NCBI GenBank assembly: GCA_001661515.1
Contig: LUVW01000056.1
Span: 1-19,095, forward strand
Direction: 5' to 3'
From: Capniomyces stellatus
Lineage: Eukaryota; Kickxellomycota; Harpellomycetes; Harpellales; Legeriomycetaceae
Length of the DNA: 19,095 nucleotides
Below the pieces are notes generated by a model. The model had not been told where the DNA came from, did not search any database, and worked only from the letters and a program-made list of their open reading frames with translations. The position numbers and the translations under genes were made by a program. This document shows positions 9,801-16,798 of the stretch, one piece after another (position 1 is the first letter of the stretch; the number at the start of each line of letters is the position of its first letter).

Positions 9801-12800
9801 CTGCTGAAGTCGTGCAGCCAAACAAACAACAAAATTCTGGGCTTGAACCTGATTCTGGAAACAAGGCCAGAGCTGGTGAATCTGTTTTACCCAGACATTC
9901 TGGGAAGCTTGTTTGACGAGAAGGGGGAAAAGGGCAGGGAGGTTGGGGGGAGGCTGAGTTTGCTGATTGATGGCACAAAAGGCGTCTACAAAAGGTCGAT
10001 TCGGCTGCTGATAAAGGCCACCGTTGAGTGTCCAGATTCTGGTTCTGGAAGAGAGAGGAAATTGTCTCCTGACAAGTTTCTTGAGCGGTTTAACCTGGAC
10101 TGCCGCGTACTGGCGCGAGTTTCGACGTTACTGGGACTGTTCCACACGTCGTTATTCTTTTCCGAGCTGCTGTTTTACAGCCAAGAACCAAGTAAGAATC
10201 AAAGCCAAAGTCAAAGCAGCGCAAGAAACACCAAAGTAAATCTCAAAAAGAACGAGGTCGAGTTCAGCACAAGTCGGCTGGACAAAAGCGATATACTCAA
10301 TCTGATTGAGGCAAACAAGCACTTGAGCAACTACGACTCGATTCAGTCTCTGATGCCGGTTCTTGAGTTTGAGGACTTGTACGAGCAATCTGCAATCACT
10401 CGTGACTACAACAGCCTGTTGATGTTTGATGAAAGCTATTTTGGGGCCAACAAGCAGGGCCAAAGCAGTGCAGGTGGGAATGCATTCAAAGGTACAAGCA
10501 GAAACAGGAACGAAACACTTTTGAGAATTGGACTGAATTCATTGATTGTGGGAAACAGGATTTTGAACCAACAGCAGGTTGATGCGGCCAGTTATGGAGC
10601 CAGTTGGAGGTTGAGGCAGTGGGATTTACCTCAGATCCAGAGCCAAGACCAGAGCCAGAGTCAAAATTCAAGCACCAACCAGGCAGCTTTAAATGACGAA
10701 ATGTACTTGTACAATATTGCAAATTACTGGACGCGAAACATGGCAACATCAGCAAAAGAAACAGTAATCAATTCGTGGACAAACAGACTAAAAGAACTCA
10801 ACGCAAAGTACGCGACCGTCAGTCCAATTTTCCTTAACTCAACATCGGGATTTGAAAACGGGTCGTTGCTGGCTATGCAGCTGTTTGGGGGGATATTGTC
10901 AGGCAGTAATATGGGCTTTGGCAGCAAGCAGGGTGAGGGTGAGAGTGAGAGTGAGGGGGTGATACGCGAGTTGAACAGCGTGCAGCAGCGGCTGGAGAAG
11001 AGCAAGGAACTAATGGACTACAACCAGCTGGAACCAAGCCTATCAATGAACATAATGGTATGGGAAAGCGTGTTGGTCAATAGCACGGCTGCAGGTTTGG
11101 GCGCAAGGGAGGCGGCGGTGGAGGGGTACAAGCGCGCGTGTGGCTTGGCAATAGACTCGAGTCGAGCAAACAGCAGCTACATAACAGCAATGTCGACGTC
11201 GCACAGAGCCACGGCCGTGCTGGCAGGGATTGGCGCGCTAGGCATAGACGAGCAGGTGATGTTCCGGACCAGTGACGCCAAGACGCTGTATGCAAGCGGC
11301 AAGCAGAAAAAGGGGCTGCTGATGCTGACCGAGTTTGCAGGCAGCAGGCGGCTGAAGGGGAGCAAGGCAAAAAGGACAAGTGTGCTGGTGTCTGAGATGT
11401 ACAGGCAGATAGGCGACTGGTCAGTGGAGCAGCGGTCAACCCGGCCGCGCGAAATCATAAGTGAGTACTACAGCAAGGCAATTGAGCTGCTTGACCAAAG
11501 TTCTGTGCTGGCAAGGAGCGCTGAGCAGGTGATGTTTTCGTTGGCGCGCTTCTCGGACGCGCAGTTCCAGGCCAAGCAGAAGGCCAGCAGGCCAACAGCT
11601 GAAACTGACGCGGTCAGACAGCACAAGAAGATTGAGCTAGAGAGCAGCGTTCAACGGCTTGCTGAGATCACAGCCGCCAAGGTCGCAGGTGGTACCAAGG
11701 CCGCAGCCGCGGTGAGGCAGCTGAGGTCTGCAATCAACCGGCTGACTGTACAGGTGGAGATGGACGACCACGAGGTGGCCAAGAACACGTCTGAGCTAAA
11801 CTACTTTCTGTCAACGTCGATCTGGTACTACGCGCGTAGCTTGGTTGTGGGCAACAGAAACGACAGCTTTGCAATAATTGCCCTGACCAATCTGATGCTG
11901 CAGAACTCGGCAAATCCAAAGGCCACCAACACGGTCAAGAAAGTCGGCATCAACCGCATCAACAGCTACAAGTGGATCCCCGTAATCTACCAGCTGTGTG
12001 CGCGCCTCAACACTAGCGAGACATCCGAGTTCCAGGCCATTATTCGCGGAATCGTCAGTCGCGTGTGCTGCAAACATCCGTACCACAGCTTGCCTATTCT
12101 GTTTGCCCTGAAAAACGGCTGCCAAACCGACGCCAAACGCGACGAACTGCGTGAAAAGCTTGACGCGCGCACAGTGTCTGCTGCCAACCTTCTCCGCCAA
12201 ATCTCAAACATTGGCGCAAAGTACTCGGCCATCACCAGCTGCTACACCAGCCTGATAGACGCGTACATTGAAATCAGCAACTACGAAATCCCGCAGGCCA
12301 TCAAGGCCGACATCAACAACGTCAGCGGCGTAAACGAGATCCGCTTTCCGTCCATCTGGAAGTTCAACCACCTCGCGGCCAATTGCCCAGTGCTCACCGC
12401 CAACAATCCAGTTGACCCGGCTGGCTCTTACTCTCAATCCAACATTGTGTTTATCGCATCCGCCACAAAGTCCTACAAACTGGCTGGCGGAATCAACCTC
12501 CCCAAAATCATTGAGGTTGTTGGCTCAGACGGTGTTGTGCACAAGCAGCTGGTCAAGGGCAAGGACGACACTCGCCAAGACGCCGTGATTGAGCAAATCT
12601 TCAACGTCATCAACTCCACCAGCCCATCAAACTCCAAAATGAAGCTTTCCACCTACAACGTTGTTCCCCTAAGCCAGCGCTGCGGCGTTCTGCAGTGGGT
12701 GAGCAACACCGTGCCCCTGGGCTCCTGGCTCAATTCCGCCTACAAAGACCTACCTCCAAACTCCAGTCTGCTGGCTATGCGCAAACTCATGCAAACCGAA

Positions 12801-13613
12801 CAGCTAAACAAACTCTCCAACCTGTCATCCCAGCACTCCACATTTTCCCAAATTTCCTCTCAAATCTCCCCCAAGTTCAGGCGCTTCATTTACTCTTCTG
12901 CCTCCAACCCCGCCTCGTTTGTTGCTAACCAGTTGTCCTTCTCCACTTCGCTGTCGTTGGTGTCTGTTGCGTGCTGGGTTCTTGGAATCGGCGATCGCCA
13001 CTGCCAGAATATCCTTATTGACGTCAACTCTTGCAACGTTGTAATGATTGATTTGGGAATCGCGTTTGGGTGCGGGCTTCTCCTTCCTGTGCCCGAGCTA
13101 GTTCCCTTTAGGCTAACCAAAAACCTTGTTGATGGTCTGGGCCTGCTCGCCCTATCAAACAATTCCAATCCAAACTCGTCTGGCCTGGTTGGCTCGTCTG
13201 TGTTTGCCAACCACTGTGCATCGTCCCTGCTGATTCTTCGAAACTGCAAGGATCTGATTATGACTATTCTAAACGTCCTTAAACACGACCCGCTCTACCA
13301 ATGGTCCAACTCCAACATCAAGCAGAAACAGATCCAGAAAATCCTTTCCTCGCTCAACAACACTGCAAACACGTCTATTCCCAGCTCAACATCCGCAGCA
13401 GACTACTCTGTGATTAATGACTTTAAATCTGCAGCACCAGACTCTGAACTTCCGGTTGATACCAACAAAGAAGCTGAGCGGGCTATTCTGGATGTGTCGA
13501 AAAAACTCACTAATGAAATCAATGTTGACTGCCAAATCAACGAGTTACTGATTGATGCAACTGATCCTTATAAGTTATGCAGGATGTTTGCAGGGTGGCA
13601 AGCATGGCTTTGA
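3801..13613 (+). CDS. TEL1: Tel1/ATM-family PI3K-like protein kinase
   Basis: Serine/threonine kinase that senses DNA double-strand breaks with the MRN/MRX complex and controls checkpoint signalling and telomere length in the nucleus. The single frame gives 3270 residues from the first ATG, somewhat longer than human ATM (3056) or yeast Tel1 (2787). An in-frame extension to 3768 begins only with GTG, so I start at 3801. The N-terminal two thirds is helical-repeat-like, as the family's HEAT solenoid, interrupted by an Asn-rich tract at residues 683-722. A FAT region lies roughly at 2050-2700. The kinase domain is well preserved: LVKGKDDTRQD with the ATP lysine K2919, the catalytic loop GDRHCQN (D3065, N3070), and IDLG with metal-binding D3084. 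IDLGIAFGCG and VPFRLTKNLVDGLG next to it are diagnostic of ATM/Tel1 rather than ATR or TOR. The last residues, LCRMFAGWQAWL, are the FATC tail. There is no sign of introns. Base composition changes sharply near 11.9 kb. Several SQ clusters are present. Convergent with Atg4. Confidence 0.96.
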   Translation: MRSSIVIAECLEQIESTGGVERINGIVSLQNNLKNQKEKESAGDQDADILGLDRGFIKSSRLFGARSPNTMAKSKEDMRIRSDAGMQVNSTKERNEAGIPHDKIAVAVVGFLEKEIELYEKKIAEITELGKGRASILRVVQRIEKAVSSARSILVIVLPFLSRKSLRAVIRHVSKVFSNNGKVGLEKVVEFVDIYAREVDEDGLENTSFLSLDNDRKRSKRVNGELGKDTCGGSAGESISLNGGSKKRRLNEMSDIVDRVYRLDGLIDFKRVAEGSVLNNEIFKSNYSKILRAWVSIKQSMEIMDKYGMYGGVVSILVNEMTNDWKYEVKAKREIVSGDICDESGHGGNRGENGQIYAGSSAGVGKEKGSLLDLEYTNILKILVNNSSSLTDKEFMVDYLVAEFATLYLGKRQEVRREGPIQANLLKVLYRMLAKFVETKGGDMDGKMRRVVDKLMWMFSTHSFEIKETLVKILLVATKVMTKNVGGGEMVETLVGMFVNEAESQRGNLSSLGKVGVDSSQSEEVVFEMISLYANSAGSSSGGSRIWKDLRMVTNQIDRQKEGLGAGNGQLEKYFTEFEWAYLDLFAFLIVSSNIGGNKVEMVVKKAVDFEVNSKQRVVYTQLLCVLVMEYKDSNKVKEIKADDWINVVERIERAYDSSRGLIGRWELCLVQLIIHDLIGYENKNRNNDNDNNNNNKTNNNNNNNINNINNNNNINNNINNNGSGSGSEEGNFERLIGFAAKLIGETRLQPFCITIMSKLLLSSNEAHIRVSSSKAEAIFGLIQKAVEENNGKSFGYTASLVSLFKYLRVLHVDVEGLVAKSIGQYMGSRIISDLVGLDRSRGNESVIVQILCLCFGLHKSVIRYSCPNDGLQSIVDVHALVSFKQNKDTQGSGVELGGFVGKVGIDWGEIGRILEGLVAEFQIEKCPSKTGGDLGVLASLVVVELSGLLGYLVDRNSDDENSDCRGEAVKKIVERATRDLVKLESNEAINYYMKVITSLPEVYKEFIKRANKMGGDVAGEGEEREIDCLVLNLLNLGSAESGMIAERHGGSRIYSVEGDAELFEGSLEAQSQRNRRIEANIRAVKDIGWVAKTRTKVMVKVKLSVEQNLLQLAESGGEIHRVKELAVLGELVEIEETVVDRLTGFLMDEQLNSNYKAMVITYQGLCIVLDRRVKSRTEAGRVRVDEVELKMIGYLINEYINRRLRTEVVKYGLIPVLQVYARVVVVRKSMGIEEADEINALGVLAGMATDKTVSGLVRAMAAQELFCNVCGVSELGLDKMEVYEDSLIDGIFGVLGEEAKSGERDRSHFLIEGMEFYLEIGGRKKGVVMLLLIAIKLLDKSRCSNINVHLDEFTHRYLRHVCREAKTDRRVHAVLDDLIAGLSRGELGGKESRLERLGVEMLSCLIYNGMVEESIKVYGQVVQETKQGSAGIKQAVEQMERECSKFVIYGISGVLMYRELESTKREEFGCIAELFSGGNSTRFNEKLELNSAQILVELLDCLQVNSGYEDGECSDFIENVGKVFRQKERIDQEGSRCDVIGGLEYMNSLQGPTKERQDFLVEIGYTNQVGILTEIHERVEMQAGEGLGRRKNAAQEGVEVAEVARLVYTASRYFELVFKYTGFVNPIAVRYLVGLATRLFSMNPESSTIESLLVIQGMVKVVFRCILRDRQTENSSQKHIGLMLQIWAMVVEVSITAKSSRITKYIAENSSSDILDLLFIPEIAGSSPETPQLPRPVGQVSTEAYVERLVCSLSSNQPNYTMEVLKKTHVYLDRLVAKESGAVSQRFVELVHSKTDDLAEEMGFYQLDQSSKLGVGIVNLVNRIKFSLAILETQLDHKQTHLATEKGCALFLSIEKPVEVLERLGLSYQQGDSPGQYLIWSPDDFRRAFGFVQALVIDEKTVIKARGRSKSAEKQLVPESETIGWIRASKVAVPTRKIVSEWSQKTSSAIFGPELTSVAALTDEGCVETIKANAVNDYQDGRRVGSVGERVRRNLIGLSLLKSCSQTNNKILGLNLILETRPELVNLFYPDILGSLFDEKGEKGREVGGRLSLLIDGTKGVYKRSIRLLIKATVECPDSGSGRERKLSPDKFLERFNLDCRVLARVSTLLGLFHTSLFFSELLFYSQEPSKNQSQSQSSARNTKVNLKKNEVEFSTSRLDKSDILNLIEANKHLSNYDSIQSLMPVLEFEDLYEQSAITRDYNSLLMFDESYFGANKQGQSSAGGNAFKGTSRNRNETLLRIGLNSLIVGNRILNQQQVDAASYGASWRLRQWDLPQIQSQDQSQSQNSSTNQAALNDEMYLYNIANYWTRNMATSAKETVINSWTNRLKELNAKYATVSPIFLNSTSGFENGSLLAMQLFGGILSGSNMGFGSKQGEGESESEGVIRELNSVQQRLEKSKELMDYNQLEPSLSMNIMVWESVLVNSTAAGLGAREAAVEGYKRACGLAIDSSRANSSYITAMSTSHRATAVLAGIGALGIDEQVMFRTSDAKTLYASGKQKKGLLMLTEFAGSRRLKGSKAKRTSVLVSEMYRQIGDWSVEQRSTRPREIISEYYSKAIELLDQSSVLARSAEQVMFSLARFSDAQFQAKQKASRPTAETDAVRQHKKIELESSVQRLAEITAAKVAGGTKAAAAVRQLRSAINRLTVQVEMDDHEVAKNTSELNYFLSTSIWYYARSLVVGNRNDSFAIIALTNLMLQNSANPKATNTVKKVGINRINSYKWIPVIYQLCARLNTSETSEFQAIIRGIVSRVCCKHPYHSLPILFALKNGCQTDAKRDELREKLDARTVSAANLLRQISNIGAKYSAITSCYTSLIDAYIEISNYEIPQAIKADINNVSGVNEIRFPSIWKFNHLAANCPVLTANNPVDPAGSYSQSNIVFIASATKSYKLAGGINLPKIIEVVGSDGVVHKQLVKGKDDTRQDAVIEQIFNVINSTSPSNSKMKLSTYNVVPLSQRCGVLQWVSNTVPLGSWLNSAYKDLPPNSSLLAMRKLMQTEQLNKLSNLSSQHSTFSQISSQISPKFRRFIYSSASNPASFVANQLSFSTSLSLVSVACWVLGIGDRHCQNILIDVNSCNVVMIDLGIAFGCGLLLPVPELVPFRLTKNLVDGLGLLALSNNSNPNSSGLVGSSVFANHCASSLLILRNCKDLIMTILNVLKHDPLYQWSNSNIKQKQIQKILSSLNNTANTSIPSSTSAADYSVINDFKSAAPDSELPVDTNKEAERAILDVSKKLTNEINVDCQINELLIDATDPYKLCRMFAGWQAWL
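5847..5966 (+). repeat. In-frame AAT microsatellite encoding an Asn-rich tract
   Basis: Forty codons of Tel1 (residues 683-722), of which 30 are Asn, mostly AAT, with interspersed Asp, Lys, Arg, Thr and Ile. A GSGSGSE linker follows. The frame stays open on both sides, so it behaves as a lineage-specific disordered loop within the solenoid. Confidence 0.95.
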
Positions 13614-13683
13614 CTATTGTTACTTGGAGTAGTAGTTGATTTATTTATTTATATTTATATATGATTGTACTATTTAGATTTAT

Positions 13684-13756
13684 AAATGATAATAAAAAGA
13701 TTAGAAGAAAAGATTAGATTTAAATGATAATGAAAAGATTAGATGAAAAGATTAGA
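13684..13756. repeat. 38-bp tandem duplication built from AAAAGATTAGA
   Basis: A unit beginning AAATGATAAT at 13684 is repeated at 13722 with two mismatches over the 35 bases compared. Each unit contains two copies of AAAAGATTAGA, at 13695, 13708, 13733 and 13746. It lies in the spacer between the convergent genes, where both 3' UTRs may run. Confidence 0.85.
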
Positions 13757-13783
13757 AGAGATGTATTGGGTATGATAAAAGAA

Positions 13784-13804
13784 TTTAGATTAGATTAGAT
13801 TAGA
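13784..13804. repeat. Pentamer repeat (TTAGA)4
   Basis: About four tandem TTAGA units abut the Atg4 stop codon. The sequence differs from the TTAGGG telomere repeat and is better seen as a continuation of the GATTAGA-rich spacer. Confidence 0.7.
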
Positions 13805-15148
13805 TCACCAATCGTCATCAGCATCTGATTCACTGATGACCGAGTTGTCTAGATCATTCCCAGCTTCAGTATCGTTTGCTAGTGAAGTGATGCTGCTCTC
13901 AACAGATACCATGACGTTGCAACTAACTTTCCGATCGCGCATCTTATCTAGCGAATCACTGAACGCAATCAAATCAGACACACCACTCAAGTAAAAGCCT
14001 ATAAACATGCATGGGTCTATTCTGGAAATTTGAATTTTCTTGATTTTGGAGCATCGGTAGGAGCGCAGATCAGCCTCGGAGTACTGGGTGTATGAGGGAT
14101 GGGTGGACACCATGGGTTTGTTGGTGTGCGGGTCAAGGTAGATGAGGTCGTTTCCTTGGTATCCGACAAAGTACAGGGCAGAGGACGGTTTTCCTCCAGC
14201 AATTCCCACGCTCTGAGCCATGGCCAGGCAGCTCTGGATAAACGCGTAGTAGACGGGGTTGACCTTTTCGATGCCCAGCCGCGTGGCTATCAGCACAAGA
14301 GTTGGCTGCATTCGCACGTTGTGACTGCAATCCTTGATATCTTGCATTGTCTTGATTCTACCTGAGCCTGAGCCTGAGTTTATAATATCCACAAAATCCA
14401 GAATCCGAATTACACCGTCTGATGTTGTGTAAACTTTGAACGCTGCGTTTTCCTGCTGCTTCTCTGTCAGCTCACGCAGAATATTTGCTGTTCCGCTTGG
14501 TCCAAACCACTCGCCGCTGTTCTTGCCCTGCTTCCTGCCAGCTGCTGCCATCTGGTATATCGAGTACTCGCTCCTCGCCTCGTTGTCGTCAAAAAACTTT
14601 TCTACAATCTTCACATATTGGTGCCGTCTATCCAAATCCCCCCAATCAAATCGCCAATTTCTGCCAAAATAGTGGTACTGCAGTGCCTGTCCCATTAACG
14701 ACTGACCAGCCCTCAGCATACATCCCCATCCAGCATCTGTTGTAAATTCATCTAAACTTTCTTCATGTTCCTTTTCCTTTTCCTTTTCCTTTTCCTTTTC
14801 TTTTTCTTTTTCTTTTTCTTTTTCTTTTATTCTTTTCCCAGGCTTACAATTGTATCTATAAGTACACCAAATCATACTCTGCAAATCCTCCATCACCTCT
14901 TCAGAGTATTTGCTACCACCACCACCACTACTACTACTACTACCACTACCACTACTGCTATTATGTTTGCTTTCTTCCTCTTTTCCCTCTTCATTGTACC
15001 CCTTCATGCTCATATTTGCCATTTCTGCTCTATTTGTTCTCAAAACATCTCTTATTGTCATTTTACCCTCTTCTGAATCCTCTTCTTCGCTTTCTTCATC
15101 TTTCCCTTCCACCTTCCCCCCTCCCCTACTATCTATTTCCGCCTTCAT
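13805..15148 (-). CDS. ATG4: Atg4 cysteine protease (autophagin)
   Basis: Atg4 cleaves the C-terminus of Atg8 so that it can be joined to phosphatidylethanolamine, and later releases it from membranes; it acts in the cytosol during autophagy. The ATG at 15148 gives 447 residues. The peptidase C54 signatures are intact: MIWCTYR (W94), the catalytic block TTDAGWGCMLRAGQ with C143, GGKPSSALYFVGYQG, and YLDPHT with D339 and H341 completing the triad. The C-terminus is acidic and ends in DDDW. The frame remains open upstream to 15315 but contains no ATG; a GTG at 15289 is not a credible eukaryotic start. So either translation begins at 15148 or a small first exon is spliced on. The N-terminal 90 residues are low-complexity (Glu/Lys, then Ser/Gly). 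A (KE)10 run sits between the Trp and Cys motifs, stretching their spacing to 49 residues; the family usually has about 20-25. Confidence 0.93.
   Translation of the reverse strand: MKAEIDSRGGGKVEGKDEESEEEDSEEGKMTIRDVLRTNRAEMANMSMKGYNEEGKEEESKHNSSSGSGSSSSSGGGGSKYSEEVMEDLQSMIWCTYRYNCKPGKRIKEKEKEKEKEKEKEKEKEKEHEESLDEFTTDAGWGCMLRAGQSLMGQALQYHYFGRNWRFDWGDLDRRHQYVKIVEKFFDDNEARSEYSIYQMAAAGRKQGKNSGEWFGPSGTANILRELTEKQQENAAFKVYTTSDGVIRILDFVDIINSGSGSGRIKTMQDIKDCSHNVRMQPTLVLIATRLGIEKVNPVYYAFIQSCLAMAQSVGIAGGKPSSALYFVGYQGNDLIYLDPHTNKPMVSTHPSYTQYSEADLRSYRCSKIKKIQISRIDPCMFIGFYLSGVSDLIAFSDSLDKMRDRKVSCNVMVSVESSITSLANDTEAGNDLDNSVISESDADDDW
14768..14827 (-). repeat. In-frame hexanucleotide repeat encoding (Lys-Glu)10 in Atg4
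   Basis: Ten 6-bp units read as AAGGAA (the five nearest the catalytic Cys) or AAAGAA on the coding strand. They place an alternating-charge stretch just before the catalytic Cys block. The two unit variants are sorted into two blocks, a sign of stepwise slippage. Confidence 0.95.
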
Positions 15149-16730
15149 ATCCTCTTCTCTTTTTCTTGCTACCTCTTTCACCTTCCCTTTATCTACATCT
15201 ATCCCATCCTCGTTCTCTTGCTTTTGCTTTTGCTTTTGCTCTACCCCACTTTGTTTGCTTACTGCCTTTCCCTCTCTGTTATATTCCACGCCTAATATCG
15301 TTATTGTCTCTATTCACCAGTACATTTCATTTTCCCTTAGTCCTATTTTCCCCTCGCATTCCACCCTGCATTCTCTTTTCTATCTTTTCTATCTCACTTA
15401 CCCGGTGTCAGTGCCAAGTATCTACCCTCTATAATCGCACTCACATTCTCTGCTGTCGTGTTGTAATATTCCCTTATTGTATTCGACACCTTCACCTTTA
15501 AATTAATCACTTCTCCCGCAAAGCCCCCTACATAATACTTTTTTTGTTAAAAACAAATCTCCCTCCCCTCACCCCTTTTCTTTCCTCCCTTTATCACCAA
15601 CCCCACTTTCTACTTTTAAACTTTGGTTCTTCCTACCTAGTATCGTCTTTCTCTCTCCCTCTTCACTGCCCCCCACTTCGCCTTGTCTTGCTACATTCCA
15701 GTCCTCTTTTTTTGTCTTCGCCTCGTTTTCCACCATAGTGTTCAATTTTTTTTTCACTATTGTTCCTCTATATTTTCCTATTAATTTAACATTACAGTTT
15801 TTTTTGTTTTTGTACTTTACTTTAGTCTTTTTTCAACTTTATTTTTCATTAATCACACCCGCCACCATTTTTTTAAGCTGTTCTAAGCCTCCTCCGCTGT
15901 AGTTTCCAAACAACACCATTTTCCTCCCACACAACCCCATCCTTCCTATACTCCCTTTTACTCCTTACTATTGGCTACTAATATCTGTTGACATATCCCG
16001 TTTTGCCAGCGTGACTTTTTATCACCGTTATTTCACTTTAAACATCTTTTACTATCATTCCCACTCTTTTCCGTCCACTAGAACGTCCAAGCCACACAAT
16101 TTATATTCCTACTTTTCAGCGCACTCCATCTACACACACTAGCTCAATTCTACAACAATTCCAGCTACAATACTTCACCAGCGTCTATTTACTCGAACAA
16201 ATCGCTCGTTTAGATTCTGCACGCTTTTCATTCCTTTTTCTGACATCTCTCCCATCCAACTTTCAACTCTCTGCAGATTATATCAATTCTACACTCCTTT
16301 CATCGTGTCACTTTAAATTAACATTTGTAAATAAATCTTCTTATTTACCTTTTTGCGTTTTCTTTCATTTCAATAAGTAAGCACGAATTTATCTAAACTT
16401 TTATACTATCACCGCATTTGGTGAATTTTACTATTTTCCCAACCACTAGCAAAATAACGTTGTTTTCCACTTTCTCGAAATGGCCTAGACTACTATTTAC
16501 ATTAGCTCTAAATCCGCTTCTGCTTAAATTGAACCAACCAAATTCATACTTGATTGGTTTAATTGGCCTCCATTTCCAACTTTGTTATTTTTTCCCTGAA
16601 ATCCTCAGCTGCTCAATTTATTTTCATTAATTGCAACCTGCAATTCAATAATCACTCGCACCATTTCAGTTTTTTTCATTGAAAGAAAGGTCTAGTTATT
16701 TATTTATTTTTTGTGTTTCGCAATTAAATT
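15149..16730. other. Pyrimidine-rich region upstream of Atg4
   Basis: The + strand is very rich in C and T, and the minus (Atg4 coding) strand is correspondingly rich in G and A, especially over 15150-16300. The part up to 15315 continues the Atg4 frame without an ATG. A 62-codon purine-rich minus frame at 15569-15757 is mostly Lys/Glu/Gly; it could be leader sequence, an upstream exon or a compositional artefact. I see no recognisable domain in either direction. The best reading is the promoter plus a long 5' leader of Atg4. Confidence 0.4.
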
Positions 16731-16732
16731 AT

Positions 16733-16760
16733 AAAATACAAAATACAAAATACAAAATAA
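16733..16760. repeat. Heptamer repeat (AAAATAC)n
   Basis: Three to four tandem copies of AAAATAC ending in AAAATAAAG. It lies about 40 bp before the first coding-like fragment of the gag relic. Confidence 0.85.
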
Positions 16761-16798
16761 AGATTAAATTTTGGAAAAAGTATAAAATATTGCTTTAA

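Larger units (their letters stand above)
13614..13804. terminator. Convergent 3' ends of Tel1 and Atg4, with crossing poly(A) signals
   Basis: AATAAA at 13691-13696 (+) is 78 bp beyond the Tel1 stop and is a likely polyadenylation signal. On the minus strand AATAAA occurs twice in 13640-13649, about 155 nt past the Atg4 stop and only about 27 bp from the Tel1 stop. If both are used, the two mRNAs overlap at their 3' ends. These calls rest on hexamers in AT-rich DNA. Confidence 0.45.

Noticed and set aside
4021..12437. Many long minus-strand frames opposite Tel1
   Set aside because: They are shadows of the Tel1 coding strand: Pro/Leu/Ser-rich, overlapping each other, and without domains, while Tel1 is continuous and conserved.
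13784..13804. Telomere-like repeat next to the telomere kinase
   Set aside because: The unit is TTAGA, not TTAGGG, it is only about four copies long, and it fits the surrounding GATTAGA-rich slippage.
14765..15501. Plus-strand frames opposite the Atg4 N-terminus
   Set aside because: These Leu/Phe/Ser/Pro-rich frames are the complement of the Lys/Glu- and Ser/Gly-rich coding region and its purine-rich leader.
16418..16630. Plus-strand 70-codon hydrophobic frame
   Set aside because: It is composed of Leu/Phe/Ser/Pro in T-rich DNA with no supporting signal; chance is sufficient.
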